A DNA stretch of 64,000 nucleotides from Valencia hispanica (GCA_963556495.2 OY747702.1:56610786-56674785); one strand, 5' to 3'; shown: positions 1 through 12,619, counted from the stretch's first letter. Translations and numbers: made by a program. The notes: generated by a model from the letters alone, not told the origin.

Positions 1-130
1 TTAACCCCGCCTGAGAGTCCAACTGGTGGGGGAAACTCTTTCCTGAATACGCCGGACCATAAAACAACGTAGCGAACCGCACAGACCCGAACCGTACCGT
101 TCAGGGGAAACAAGGCATAAAAAAAAATTA
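1..130. repeat. possible DNA-transposon end (MITE-like)
   Basis: This GC-rich stretch carries accgtaccgttcaggggaaac-type sequence. It resembles terminal regions of fish MITEs that contain gtaccgtnccgtncagtgg motifs. Only one end lies in the window, so no partner inverted repeat can be checked. The assignment rests on recall of a common fish repeat style and is weak. Confidence 0.25.
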
Positions 131-394
131 GAAACTAGTTAAAAAATAATTCCCTTAAACCGAACTCTGAGAAGGTTGAGTCCCAAATTGTTGCATAGGA
201 GAGCAGGGTTCTTCCACCGAGCGACAAACTCTGCCGAAACGCCGCATTTAAGTAGTTTAGGTCTTGTTTTGGACCAATCAATGACCCTTGAAGGAACAGC
301 CTGACTGAAAGTGCTTTAAATAATTTGAGAAACACTTACAAACTGTGTTTCTTAAGACGATTATATCTTTATTTCCTCTGACCAGGGCTATTAT

Positions 395-1025
395 AAACTA
401 CTTTTAACATGCATAAACAAAAAAGCTCTTGATCTCCTTCAGCTGGTTCAAAACTTTGTAGCAAGACTCCTAACTAGAGCAAACAGAAGAGCCCAAACCA
501 TTCCTGTTTAAATGTCTTCGCAATTGTTACCTGTTCAGTTCAGAATCCATTTTAAAATCCCGATTTTAACACTTGGGGCCATTTTTTTGAGACTTCAAAA
601 ATACTTTCACTAGTTTATAAATAATTGAATGGCTTAGCACCAAAGTATGTCTTAGACTTACTTTTGGTGCTAAGCCGGACAACTCAAGTCCTCCCAACTC
701 CAGTCTACTCTACATCCCTAGAATCAGAAACAAACATGAAGGAGCAGCTTTCAGTTTCTATGCTCCTCTAATCTGGAATAAACTTCCAAACAACTGCAAA
801 GCTGCTGAAACACTGAGTTCCTTTAAATCAAGGCTAAAGGATTTGAGAGCTGCCTTTGATTAATAACAGCTGGAATGTAGTTTGTTTTAATGTTCTTTAT
901 GTTTCTGACGTTGTGTTTTCTGTTTCTATTGTTGCTTTTATTTTATCCCCTATTCACCCAAAGCAGCTTGAACTGCCTTGTTGCTGAAGGAGTGCTATAC
1001 AAATAAATTTGCCTCGCCTCGCCTT
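395..1025 (+). mobile_element. L2-type LINE, 3' fragment
   Basis: This is the 3' end of an L2-clade non-LTR retrotransposon. It holds degraded C-terminal reverse-transcriptase coding sequence (cagctttcagtttctatgct, then tctggaataaacttccaaac) and ends in the characteristic caaataaatttgcctcgcct tail. The same tail closes the copies near 43930 and 59888. The frame is broken and the 5' part is missing. A local hairpin at 631-676 is unusual. Confidence 0.75.
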
Positions 1026-2615
1026 TGTTTCTGTTGTGTCTTCAGAGTCTGGACTCGCCTAAAAAGCTCACTTTAAGGACACACCTCAAAAAGTAAACGG
1101 ACGTTTCAGACCTCTTTATATATTTTTACAGATAAAAATGACAGAGCGTCTGTAAAACAAGATTTTCCCCCCTTCCCTCTAGGGGAAACCTGTGTTACAT
1201 TAACAACCTGACAGGTTATCTCCATTTACACAATCCTTGGGTCTGGTCAGTGCTGCGCAGCGTGAGACGGCCTTCGGGTAGTTTTTGGCAGGATTTGGGG
1301 TTTCTACAGCCTCTTTCTCAGTATCAAAATACCTTCATGTTCGTTGTGGTTCCCATTGGTGGATTTCCATCCTTGAATGTGTCTTTATTTCGGGATAATA
1401 AATGTCTGTTAGACGTGTGAAGCTCTGCCGGAGACGAGTTAATATTTAACGGCTGAAGATAAATGATGTTTTAACTCATTAAAATGAGGTTATAAACCTA
1501 TTTTAAGCACAGGGAGCAGACGGGGATTAAAGCTGGTGAGCTCCTGGTTGTCTGGACCCAGCTTTAGGGAGACTGGGTCCATCTACGGTGTGGCTCCCCC
1601 CATCCTCAGAGTCTGAATCATCCAGCGATCGACCAGACAACTGTTCAACGCTACAGGCAGCTGTGGGATTCCAACACGTTCGGTTTTCCTTCCATATAAA
1701 AACTATGGCTCATCTTACACGCGTCTTATCTGACACTGCGGGAGGCTGGAGAGTTTCCCCACCGCGGGCTTTCTGCATACGTGAGATTGTTCACATAAAG
1801 GGCTGACAGGTTCGACTTAGACACACTTACAGTGTGAAGGTCAATCGCCTCAACGCTTTATTGACGCCGCATTTTATGCTTTACAATACGGTCCCCAAAC
1901 ACTGACACAGAGACATGATTTTTAGTTTGTGACTGTTTGTAAAAGCTGGGAGGGTTTCCTGGAAGCTGTGACTTTTTTTATTGAGCTTTAAATCAAAGAT
2001 ATTTGAGCATTTATACATGCTAGGGTTATTGAGCTTGGTCAGCCATGTGTTGTTTTTCTAAAGTGCTAAATAATAATAACATATATGAAAAATAAATGTT
2101 TGTTTTCCAAATCTGATTTAAAAAAAGTGTTTGACAATTCTAATCAAACGAGGAGCTTAAATAATAATCAAAGCACTTTATTCTGGTGATAATTGAACTT
2201 CACAGTTTCCCACCTTTAAAAAAGTGAGTGAATAAATATCTAAAGGTTGATGGAAATGACTAGATGTTATGAGTAGAGGTGTCATGACTACTTAGCTGGA
2301 GATTCCTCTACAGACATCTGTTAGAAAATATTATTTTATGCCAATTAGAGTTTATAAACCTAGTAATTATTTTACAGGATATTTACAACTTTTTAAAGAT
2401 ACATTTGGTTGGTTAACAGGTTATTATCACAACAAATAGTCCCTGAATTAAATTTAAAGAAAAATTTCCTTTATGAAAAGAAGCCAGTGACTGGATAGAT
2501 GTAAAGTGTCTGTAAATTCTTCCTTACTGATGGGCTTTCAAGTTACAACAGACATGATACGTGATCATCAGAGGAAATGATAATTATACACAGGGTTCAT
2601 TCAAGGAAGCATAGT
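1026..2615. other. no gene recognised
   Basis: Mostly AT-rich sequence with no long ORF and no recognised repeat. A 72-codon ORF at 1588-1806 (+) has no recognisable domain, and nothing else supports it as a gene. Confidence 0.5.
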
Positions 2616-2913
<298 letters not shown>

Positions 2914-3589
2914 GATGGAAGGAAGATTTAAGGACTCAGAAAGAAATAAGCGAGGAAATAATAAAATCAACCCCCCCCTATATTTTATAAAAACGTGTAA
3001 AATACTGAAATCAAATCCAAACGTTTCCAGACTGCAGGAATCCTGAACAAGAATAATATGTTTAGATCAGCTTCATGATTCTGCCATCAGATTTATGGGT
3101 CGGTTTACACCTCTATATATAGATATGTGCCATAAAAACGATAACGCTATTAAAAAAATGCAATCACCTTTGTGTTTGAGACAATGACCTGTAATTATTT
3201 ATTATTTATGACCAAAACCAGTTTGAATAGCTTTACTGAATCAACACTACAACATCTCCGTTGCTGCTATTCATTCCTCCAGCCTCCTCTTTCCTGTTAC
3301 GATCTACCGGCTGCTCTGTTAATCACCTCTGATATCTGCTTTATGCCCCCTTCCCTGGTGTCCTGAACACTGGAGACAAGTCTCGACATGTCAGGGCATG
3401 CCGAGGAGGCTGTTGGAATACATTATTAGCTAACTTTCAGTCTACTTCACTCAGTAACTGCACCCACGTTGAAGAGTGTTGTTGTCAGCGTGACCTGCTA
3501 GGGTGTATGCATCGTTCCTTCGCCGATCAGAGAAAGAAGATTGACATAAAAAAAAAACCCTGATTGTTTACACCCCTGCTGTTATTTGC

Positions 3590-3915
3590 ATATCACATCT
3601 TTTGTACTTCTATTTTTTAGATGGCTTGTAGGGCGCACTTCATACTGTACTGGTTTTCATTGTTGCTGCTTTTATCTTGCACTGCAAGAGCGCAAATATT
3701 CCACTTGTAAATAGTCTTATTTTAAGTTTTATTTTAAATACGCATGCACATTTTGTAAATATTTTTTAATTATCCTATTTTGTTGTAATTTTGCTCTTAC
3801 TGTACAGGATATTATTCTTAATTCAGTTGTTTTTATATATATATATATTTTTTTATCTTTGTGTCAATATGTTACACCTGCATTTCCCCCAGGGTGGGAC
3901 AATAAAAAAAGTTTT
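3590..3915 (+). mobile_element. Rex1/CR1-like LINE 3' tail (candidate)
   Basis: An AT-rich untranslated-like stretch ends in tttcccccagggtgggacaa followed by taaaaaaa. This resembles the aatttccctctgggatcaat tail of the Rex1-like LINE at 13590-13625. No coding remnant is visible, so the call rests on the tail alone. Confidence 0.4.
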
Positions 3916-4104
3916 TATTCTCTTCCACATTTTCTGCTTTTCTAAACGCAGCGGTTCTCTCTTTTTTTCCTTCTTTTTTTTTAAACCAACATACATGATC
4001 TTTGGGATCATTTGAATGTTATTCTTTCAAATTTAACGTGTTTTTGAGATGTTTACATAACTACAAGAAATGAAGTCAGTCTTAAATAAATAAAAACCCC
4101 AAGA

Positions 4105-5103
4105 TTGTACTCAAGAGTAGCATGACTTGAACATACTTTTAATCAAGTAAAAGTAACAAGTACCCATCCAAAAGATTACTTGAGTAGAAGTTAAAAAAGT
4201 ATTACGTATTAAGTACTATGTAACATCGGATTTAATCTTTTTAAAATTATATCAGATAGACAAGAGTATAAAGTTATGGGGAAATTCTGGTATTTTGAAA
4301 ACTAAAATGAAAAAAACAACAACTTTGACACAAATAAAATATAACAGAAGCAGAAGAAACCATTTTCTAAGTATTTTTTTAGTAGGTAACATCTATTTTT
4401 ATTTATTTATTTTATTGCATGCTTAGAAGTGTTTATCTTGTGTTTGCACAAAGTACCACGGCAATTTCCTAATGTTGTGACCCTGTTCACACATATGGAA
4501 AATTGTTGGACCAAGTGTCCACAGGTGTTTTGTATCTGAATGAAGATTACGTCATAATAAAATGACAGTAAATGGCTCCACCCACTTACTATTCATCTCT
4601 CACTATGCCCACTGTGTGATGGAGAAGTGCAGTGGTGGAGTCATCCGTCAGAAACAAGATCATGTCTGTTGACTTTTTATTCTCACTCAAAGCTATAGTG
4701 CCATAACGCTGAGCAAAGCAACTCTGCTAACAGCAATAAAACCTTTCTGATTCTGATTATCTATGAACAAGGTTAACAGTGACAATTTATGGTGTTTACT
4801 GTACATTCACTTGACCTCAAAATGTGACAACGAGCTCAACAAAAAGAAAACAAAGCTTGTGTAGAAACATTTGGCCTCCTTTGATAAACTGTTAGGTGTC
4901 TGTCTGCGTTTGGTGCATTTTTGTTAAAACATGCTTGTTTTTCATTCAGTGAATTTACGCACAGTGGGTTTACTCAAGTAGCGATACTTCATAATCGTAT
5001 TACTCAATTAAAAGTAACAAGTACAGTGCGGTAAAACTACTCAAAGGTTGTTGTTTTTTTTTCCTTACCAAAAAATGTTACTCAAGTAAATTTAACTAGT
5101 TAC
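4105..5103. mobile_element. hAT-like non-autonomous element, truncated copy
   Basis: The sequence holds several copies of the (t)actcaagtaaaagtaacaa motif, typical of subterminal regions in a common fish hAT-like family whose tip reads cagaggtgggtag. The right side runs into tttaactagttac at 5091-5103. There the expected tip is replaced by the start of the next copy. No transposase coding remains. The left tip was not found. Confidence 0.5.
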
Positions 5104-5640
5104 CAGAGGTGGGTAGTAACTAGTTACATTTACTTAAACTTTTTTGGGAAAAAAGAAAGTACTTTAGGAGTAGTTTTACCACACCGTACTTTTTACTTTT
5201 ACTTGAGTAGTATTATTTTTGATGTGTCGCTACTCTTACTTGAGTAAAATTTATGGAGACTCTACCCACAGCGAGTAAATTCACTGAATGAAGAATAACA
5301 TTATTTTAACCGAAAAACGCCGGAGACGCATGTCATCTACAATTTCATGTTGGAAGTGAGACCTCTTGTTTATACACAAGCTTATTGTTTCAACATTACT
5401 TTCTATCTGCTGAGGCTGTTGTGCCATTTGGGGGTCAACTCACCTTACCCTGGTCTAACATATACCGACTGCAAGTAGTGGTTTTACTTGCTTACATGTG
5501 TGTCCAATTACATCATTTTTAAATATTAAATTATGTTTTGACTTCAAAACAAGTACTCAAGTATGCCTTTTAACAAAATACTTATTTATTTTTTTTGGAT
5601 CACTGCTTTGTACAACTTTTAGCTACTCTACCTACCTCTG
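5104..5640. mobile_element. hAT-like MITE with cagaggtgggtag termini
   Basis: The element opens with cagaggtgggtagtaactag and closes with ctctacctacctctg, an imperfect inverted copy. Interior subterminal sequence (acttttacttgagtagtatt) matches the neighbouring copy. It is about 537 bases long without an ORF and so non-autonomous. The flanking octamers (ctagttac and tgaataaa) do not match, so no target duplication is visible. This fits its unusual head-to-head position against the previous copy. Confidence 0.65.
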
Positions 5641-5780
5641 TGAATAAAAACAAACAAAATTAAATGATTTACTGGAAGTAGAAATGTAGGAAAAAGTATT
5701 TCGGTGTGATATTTAAAACCAAGAATCTAAAACGGTTTTAACATCGATCCTCGGAACCAGAACATTCCACCACAGCCACG

Positions 5781-6036
5781 ATGAAAGCCAAAGCCATACA
5801 GGGAAAGCCTCTTAACTCCGCAGACGAAGCTGTCCAGAAACGGAACGGAAATCGAAACCAGCAGCTGTTTTAGGGAGGGCAGTAACTCCACTTTTACCAG
5901 AATGATACTCAGCAAAGGGCAACGACAGGTGATTCTGACCTGCCCGCATCTTCCTCCGATCAAGACACAACTTGTTCACCAGAATGCATCACACCGAATA
6001 CCGATAATAACGCCGAGTATGAGGAGCTCATGTGGG
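5781..6036 (+). pseudogene. unidentified decayed exon-like ORF
   Basis: One frame starts at ATG 5781 and reads 30 codons (MKAKAIQGKPL...) to TAG at 5871. After a TAA at 5883 the same frame continues open to about 6036, with a protein-like composition (DSDLPASSSDQDTTCS, then EYEELMW). The sequence cttttaccag at 5891-5900 could be a splice acceptor. Either it is a real exon starting near 5901, or the whole is a decayed coding region. No family is recognised. Confidence 0.3.
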
Positions 6037-6289
6037 TATATCCATGGTTTAATGTTGTTTTCTTTATTCTCTCTTCCTGTTAGTTCAAATGTGACAGAAC
6101 TGCCTCTGCTGCTGCTAGCCGCTAACGAGTTAGCTCCCAGCCAACACAAATAAAATAAGACAGAAACTGTTTAAAACTCACGAATCCTTCGGTGTCAGAA
6201 TTAGGACTGAATTATAAAAACATCTGGGTAAATTTCAAAAACCCAACAACAACATACAAGAACGTTTTGAATATTAAGGAAAATGTTTA

Positions 6290-6780
6290 AAACAGGAGTG
6301 AGCCTAGCCGGCTAGCATCGGTTAGCCTCTGAGATGCTGAGGAGCAGCCGCAGAAGAAGAAGAAGAAGAAGAAGAAGAAGAAGAAGAAGAGCTGTTAGCA
6401 GGGAAGCTAATCGGGTTTCTTACCAGGTCAAAACAAACAGCACGGTGGAGCAAAAACGCATCAATTTCCGCGGTTCTTTATGCGGCGGACGTCCGGACAG
6501 ACGGCGACTTCGACTGGATCAAAGCAGACGACGAAGAAATATCGTCGAGAACATCGCAAAAAAAAGCGACAGAAAGAGAGAATTAATGTGGCTCCTGGTT
6601 TTTCCCTTTTCTGCTCGGATGCCCGTTTGCGAGTCGTCGTTCGTTGCTTAGAGAGACTCGCCTCGCATACACCCTCCAGGGCCGAACCTGCCAAATACTG
6701 ACTCCGCCCCCTCTCACTGTGGGCACGGCGGGAGGCAGCTGCCAAATTATGAGCCCGCCTATGCAGACGGCCGCAGACAC
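6290..6780. promoter_or_regulatory. CpG-rich island, candidate promoter
   Basis: CpG density is clearly higher here than in the surroundings (gcggcggacgtccggacaga, then gactccgccccctctcactg). Motifs such as gctagc/gttagc are common in fish 5' untranslated exons. On the minus strand gacctg|gtaaga gives a strong splice donor with the exon ending at 6424. This suggests a first exon read toward lower coordinates. Its downstream exons are not identified. It could be bidirectional, or simply GC-rich repeat. Confidence 0.4.
6352..6390 (+). repeat. (AGA)n microsatellite
   Basis: About 13 trinucleotide units inside the CpG-rich region. In the frame starting at 6334 they read as an arginine run, but no protein family supports translation. 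Confidence 0.95.
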
Positions 6781-6829
6781 AGATCAGATAGTATATTCAC
6801 CGATTTACAACGCTTTTATTTGTTTTTAA

Positions 6830-9253
6830 TTTAAGCAGAATAGTATAGAATAGATGGTTTGAACTTCCTCCTTCTCTCTGCTCTTTGGTCCTGCTCTGCA
6901 TCCATGACGCCTCCTTTTCATTTGGGGTCCTAAGTTCAGGGGTTCAGGTATCGTTTGAGCTTTTGAGATGCTAACCAGCTGTTCTCAGTTTTATACAAAC
7001 GAAATCCTCTTGCCACGGGTCATTCACGCATCATAGCAACTTTGCAAAAAGTTAAATAATAAAAAAAGTAAGAGCAGAAAATCCTTTCAGCTGCACAGCT
7101 TGCATAACCATCATCCAAACATGCAACACCTCAAGCATGATGAATAAATAAAAAATAACCAGAACCAACAGAGCTGCTCCATCATGCTGCCACCACCAGG
7201 GGCGCTACTCTAGAAAGTATAAATACATACAACAAAAAATGTTTACCGTTTCTCATTAGTGCATTTTGTTTCACTACTTTAGGTGTCCTGTGGCCTCAAT
7301 AGCTTTTAAATTCATGGTGAGTTCTACTACTCAGAAATGGGATTTTTCGAAAATCATCGTCAGCAATGCAAGAAGGCGCCCCGGAATTTCAAATTCCAGC
7401 CGGCAGAGCTGGAGATCACTGTGCATCACAGAGTTTAGTATCCAATATGGCTAGCGTACATTAAAAACAGAATAAAAATTTCCATGACATGAACCATTTA
7501 TCACCATTTCTGACAGTATCTTATTAAACCAGTTGTACACATAGTGTAATAATTATTTGTGAACCAGTTTCTTTAGTTTTTAATTAAACCAGATAGGAAG
7601 AAATACAACAAATAGTCAAGTGTTTTTAACCAGTTAACATTGCTATATAAATAAACTTTGCTTAGATACTAAGGAAAACCGTCATAGATTGAAGGTTACA
7701 TCGGTTATATTTCAAATACTCATTTTATAATCTCTTGACAATAAAGTTTGCACATCCTCAGCTACTTTTGCAAGTCTGTACTAATGTAGCAGGTTTAGTT
7801 GGAGGTGGGCCTCCAGTTAAAATTCTTCCTTGGGCCTTATTGAACCTTGGGCCAGCCCTGTTGACCAGGACCTTCAAGAAGAGTAAAGTCTGAAACTAAT
7901 CAGGTCAAACTGATCAAAAATTTTCCAACTTGAATTGTTTTTTTAAAACTGAATTTTTGGTCAAAAATAATTAGTGATCAAGAACGAACAAGAGGGTTTT
8001 CTAAATTCTGCTTCCAGACAAATTTTTTTTTAATATTTATTCTTATTCTAAATTTGAGAGCTGTTGCAATGTTATTTCTATAAATTTTATTTCATAATAA
8101 TATTTTGTTTATTTAATATTAGTCATAAACCACAAATGTAGTGCTGTAGGCCTTTTTATAGCCCTAGAAAAAAAATCTCTGTGCATTAGAGGTGCAAATT
8201 ATATAAAATTGGTTAGTCTTTTACAGTGTTATTAAGAACAGCTATAACATTTCAGGTACCGGACATTAAAATGGTGAGAGCCAATAATACCAGGAATGCA
8301 GCTCAGGCAGAATGATGGGGAGATAAAAAAAAAAGAATAATGCAAAAGTGTGTTTATTAGCTTTCTGCATGGCAGACATGTTGACTGGAATGCTTTTAGG
8401 GAGAACACACATGTTAACAAGAGCTGCATTCTGTTTATTAAAGTCCCGGTTTGCACCTTAAAACCACCAAACTACCAATAGATGAAGAGGTAGAATCCAG
8501 CCATCGGGTTCCCGTCTCCTTTAAGTCAAAGATGTTTGCAGATAAATAGGTTAATCCCATTGACACTGTAAAGGCATGTTTCCAATTCATTTTTACATGT
8601 AAACCATGCACTGAAACGCGTGAAATGAAGTTAGTTAAAGAGGAAGAGATTCATCACTGCACCTCAATCACACAATGACTCATTTTACTGGAGCCTTTTT
8701 TGGCTTCTAGATCTTACATACACACATAAAAACAAAACATTTATTACCATGCACATTTTACTGGTGTTATTTTATCCACTTTGGAAATATAACCCTCCTC
8801 ATTATCTGCTTGTTGGCACAACACCATTCCAGAGACATAAAATGCTGAACAGCGCCGTTTTTCATCTCCATCTTACTGTCCTCATTAGCAGAGAGAGAGT
8901 TTGCACAGTTGCCATGGAGATGCCAAATCAATGAATAATTGATATAATGAAAGTGACAGTTTGCCACAGGAAGCTCCATCAGATTGGTGCCGAGTAACGT
9001 GAAACATGTCATACTAAACAATGAGTGAGATTTTTCAAATTTATCTTTATTTTCCATACAGTTTTTGTTTTTTTAGACACATGTTTAGACAGAGGCTTTC
9101 CTACTGGTGTGAAACTCGAACTGGATATTTAATGATAAGCAGACTGTCCTTTGTGACAGTATGGCTTGTAAATTTAGTCAAGAGCGCCACCTGGTGGAAT
9201 TACTCGGGTACAGCATGACAGCTCTCTTTATTACAGTTCCCTTTCGTCCTATT
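6830..9253. other. no gene recognised; scattered repeat traces
   Basis: AT-rich sequence without a supported gene. The segment near 7800-7860 ends in gggccagccctg, whose reverse complement cagggctggccc resembles hAT termini, but a partner end was not located. A CTCF-like core lies at 9182-9197. Confidence 0.45.
9182..9197 (-). promoter_or_regulatory. CTCF-like motif
   Basis: The minus strand reads ccaccaggtggcgctc. This fits the vertebrate CTCF core (CCASYAGRKGGCRS) at essentially every informative position. It is a sequence match only; motif cores of this length also occur by chance and inside repeats. Confidence 0.35.
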
Positions 9254-9255
9254 TA

Positions 9256-11221
9256 CAGTTTTTTCTGAATGCTTAAGCGCTAATCGTGATTCTTGTAGCA
9301 CAATTTCTAAAACTATTAATACGTATAGCAAAACCACTCACTGAGTTTGCAAAACACATCCTTGACAAACACTGCTTTGCACTCAGTTTGCAATTTTGTA
9401 ACACACACTTTGCAAAACTGTAGGCACAATTCACTGCACAACACTCTTTTTTGCAGAACTTTAAACACAACTCACTGCTTACACTCAATTACCAAATTTC
9501 CAACACACTCCTAGCAAAATTATACACATGTATTGCTATCATTAACACTATTTTGCCAACTGTCTGGCACACTTTCACATGTGAAAACTGTTTTAGATCA
9601 TTAGTTCACTTTGCAATCAGGCTAAGCACTATAAATAAGCCACAGGTAAGCTGTCTGTGTGGAGTACAATGGAAGGAGCAGTAAGACTGAGAAGAGTGAG
9701 AATCAGAGGAGGCCGAGGGAGAGAACATGGAGGTGAAGAAGTTAGAGGAAGAGGACAAGGAGGAGCAAGAAGAGGACGAGGAGGGGAAAGAGGAAGGGTA
9801 AGAAGAGTAAGAAATAGAATAACTGATGACATCAGAGCTACAATAGTGGACCATGTCATCAACCATGGGATGACCCTGAGGGAAGCTCGCCAGCGGGTTC
9901 AGCCTAATTTGAGCCGCTACACTGTGGCAAGCATCATTAGGACATTTCGAAATGAGAATCGGTAAGTACTTTGTAGCACTGCCATACTCTAATGAGAAAC
10001 ACAACAGTACCATACATGCAAACATACTGAAATTGTTACTTTACAGAACTGCTAGACGTTGGGGGCAGAGGAAGAATGTTCACTCCAGAGCAAGAGACCC
10101 ATATAGTGAACATGGAGATTGCCAATAATGCAATACTGTGAGACTGCGCGAAATACAGCAGCGTATAATTGATAATGACACCATCTTTCAAAATATACAC
10201 AGTGTAAGCATTTCTGCACTAAGTGGTGTACTTGTACGCCACAGAATAAGAATGAAGCAAATTTACAGAGTTCCTTTGGAGAGAAACACAGACCGTGTAA
10301 AGCAACTGCGATATGACTATGTGCAGGTAAGCTATAGTGTCATTGGTTCTGAATTTGGAAGTGCATACTGTGGCGCTGTGCATGGGCCTGATGTGTTGCA
10401 TTTGTTTTGTCTTGTCCAGAGAGTGATGGAACTAGAAGCAGATGCCATGGGACATGAGCTACTTTTTGTAGATGAGGCCGGTTTTAACCTCAGTAAAACC
10501 AGGAGACGTGGCAGGAACATTATTGGACACCGTGCCATCATCAATGTCCCAGGACAACGTGGTGGTAACATAACCATGTGTGCAGGTATAAGCTAAAATG
10601 GTGTTGTTCACCATCATGCAGCCATAGGCCCATACAACACTGCACACATTATTGCATTCCTGGACACCTTACATGACATGCTCACTGTTCAGAGATCAGA
10701 GCATTCTTGATATGTCATCATATGGGACAATGATAGCTTCCATAGGGCTGCTTTGGTCTGCAACTGGCTAACAGATCACCCATCCTTCATGGCACTCAAC
10801 CTCCTTCCATACTCTCCATTCTTAAATCCCTTCGAGGAGTTCTTCTCTGCCTGGCGTCATCCTCATCAACAGGTAGCCCTTTTACAGGGAATGGAGGAGG
10901 CATGGGCAGATACTGACCAGGCATCATGTCATATAGATGATGGCTTGTTTTTACTGTTTGATACAAAAACAAAATTTTTTACGAAGGTGTGAAGAGTTAA
11001 TAATAATGGCTTGCATTTATATAGCGCTTTTCAAGACTCTCAAAGCGCTTTACAACTCCATTATTCATTCCCTCTCACATTCATAATCTAGCCGTGTTCG
11101 CTTTTGCAAGAGAACTACAATGTTTTGATAATTGGGTGAAAGGTTTTCTTATTTTTGTGTAGAGTTTTACCAAAATAGCCAATAGTTACAAAAAATGTGC
11201 TTAAGCAATCAGAAAAAACTG
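9256..11221 (+). mobile_element. IS630/Tc1-mariner-like DNA transposon, decayed
   Basis: The ends are inverted copies (cagttttttctgaatgctta at 9256, with its complement ending at 11221). Both sides are flanked by TA, as expected for Tc1/mariner insertion. Inside lies one plus-strand transposase gene in pieces. A common fish 3'-tail repeat (tttatatagcgcttttcaag) sits at about 10998-11090 inside the right half. Copies of tttgcaaaac near the left end look like subterminal repeats. Confidence 0.85.
9669..10990 (+). pseudogene. IS630-like transposase with introns, broken
   Basis: The N-terminal exon (ATG 9669 to 9961) encodes a basic RG-rich start and a helix-turn-helix-like segment (DDIRATIVDHVINHGMT). 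GT-AG introns are inferred at 9962-10046 and 10327-10419; removing the second joins YVQ to RVMELEADAMG. Catalytic DDE_3 motifs are visible: VDEAGFNLSKTRRRGRN near 10470, IIWDNDSFHRAAL near 10720, and YSPFLNPFEEFFSAWR near 10810. Damage includes a shift near 10060, a shift near 10135, TAA at 10594-10596 and TGA near 10708. It cannot make a functional transposase. The family assignment is from recognised motifs. Confidence 0.8.
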
Positions 11222-11223
11222 TA

Positions 11224-11895
11224 AAATCAGCCATTGTCGATTTTAATTAGCCTAACGCTTCTAGCCATGTATTATTTGGTTGGTTAAGTGACACACACCT
11301 CTAAAATACTAATTACTGTTACATGTTCGATTATTACATGCTGTCTAGTTAAAATAAAAATGTAAATCTGCAGTACTACACGTTTTTTAGCAAATGTATA
11401 TATATTTGTATGAATATATACGCAAACATGTGTGTGAAATCTCTTTAATGGCAACAAAATATGATAGTGTTATAAATACGAAGAAGCCATTACATAAATG
11501 ACTGGTAATCAGTACAGTTGCAATAGGAAAAATCAAAGTAAAAAACAAAATCTAGTTTTTTAATTGTATATTTATATGTTGTTTTGCATAAGGGTAGTGG
11601 TTATGAATCAGAAAGCAAAAACTCTACTCTTTCCTGTTTCACGACTGCTAAATGGGATTTCATAAAAAGCTAAACAAAGAATAAAACAGGTATAACCCGT
11701 GTCGCTAAAACCCGATTCACTACAATCACTGTCATTGTGAAATGCTGCCATGTTGCTCTTCATGCAGCGCTTTGCAAACCGGTTTCAAACCACAAACTTT
11801 TTCATGCTATTTCAAATCCTCGGTGTGTTCAAATGGGGCGGACCAACATAAAGTGAAGGGAAATGACAAAAGCAGGTTTGCAAACAAAACTCTTA
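11224..11895. other. no gene recognised
   Basis: AT-rich sequence between two transposon blocks. No long ORF and no recognised repeat. Confidence 0.5.
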
Positions 11896-12296
11896 AGAGT
11901 TAGAAATGATGTTCTGTCCCCTTTTACTCTGACAGGAGGTTCTGGTTAGGTTCTACAACAACACCCTAAGCTCTGAACATCTCCCAGAGCTCTGCTCAAT
12001 CCATCACCTGAACATGAACATTTTGACAGGACAGATATTAGACCTGCAAATTTGCAAAAAGAAAGCCAGACAATAATATGATTGCCACAAGCGATGCATG
12101 AAGACACAGTGAGCATGTGGAAGAGGGTGCTCTGATGACATGAGATCAAAACATCTACTTTTGTGGTTGTGGCAGCATCATGGGAAGATGGTCAGAGTTC
12201 ATTGTTAAACCTGTTAGAAGCTGGGGTGGAGGTCCACCTTCCAGCAGGACAACCAACCTGAACATGTAGTCAGAGATATTATGGGATGGTTTAGGT

Positions 12297-12619
12297 CAGT
12301 GGTTCCCAACCTGGGGTCTCCAGAGATCCCACGGGGTCCACAAATTTTGTCTGTGCTGAGGTTACCAAATTTCTATCTGCAAATATTACATTTATACAAT
12401 CCAAAAGACAAAAAGAAAATTGTCAATATAGCCTACAGTGTAAAACAGGAAGAATAAGAACAAAAACCTACAATTTCTGTTTATTTTTTGCAAATAAAAG
12501 CTTGTAATTAATCACTTTTACTATGTGTATGTGGGTAGAAGTTGTAGAGGGAGGAGGGGGGGGGGTGGATTCCAGGCAAGCGGGTCCTCTCGAAAAAAAA
12601 AAAAAGTTGGGAACCACTG
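12297..12619. mobile_element. hAT MITE nested in Tc1-like element
   Basis: The 323-base element opens with cagtggttcccaacctgggg and closes with the inverted gttgggaaccactg, classic hAT termini. Flanking octamers gtttaggt (12289-12296) and gtttagat (12620-12627) form an 8-bp target duplication with one mismatch. Both lie in the Tc1-like host sequence. It contains no ORF and must have been moved by a transposase encoded elsewhere. Confidence 0.9.

Noticed and set aside
9606..10025. Ser/Pro-rich minus-strand ORFs
   Set aside because: They are antisense to the basic N-terminal exon of the IS630-like transposase.
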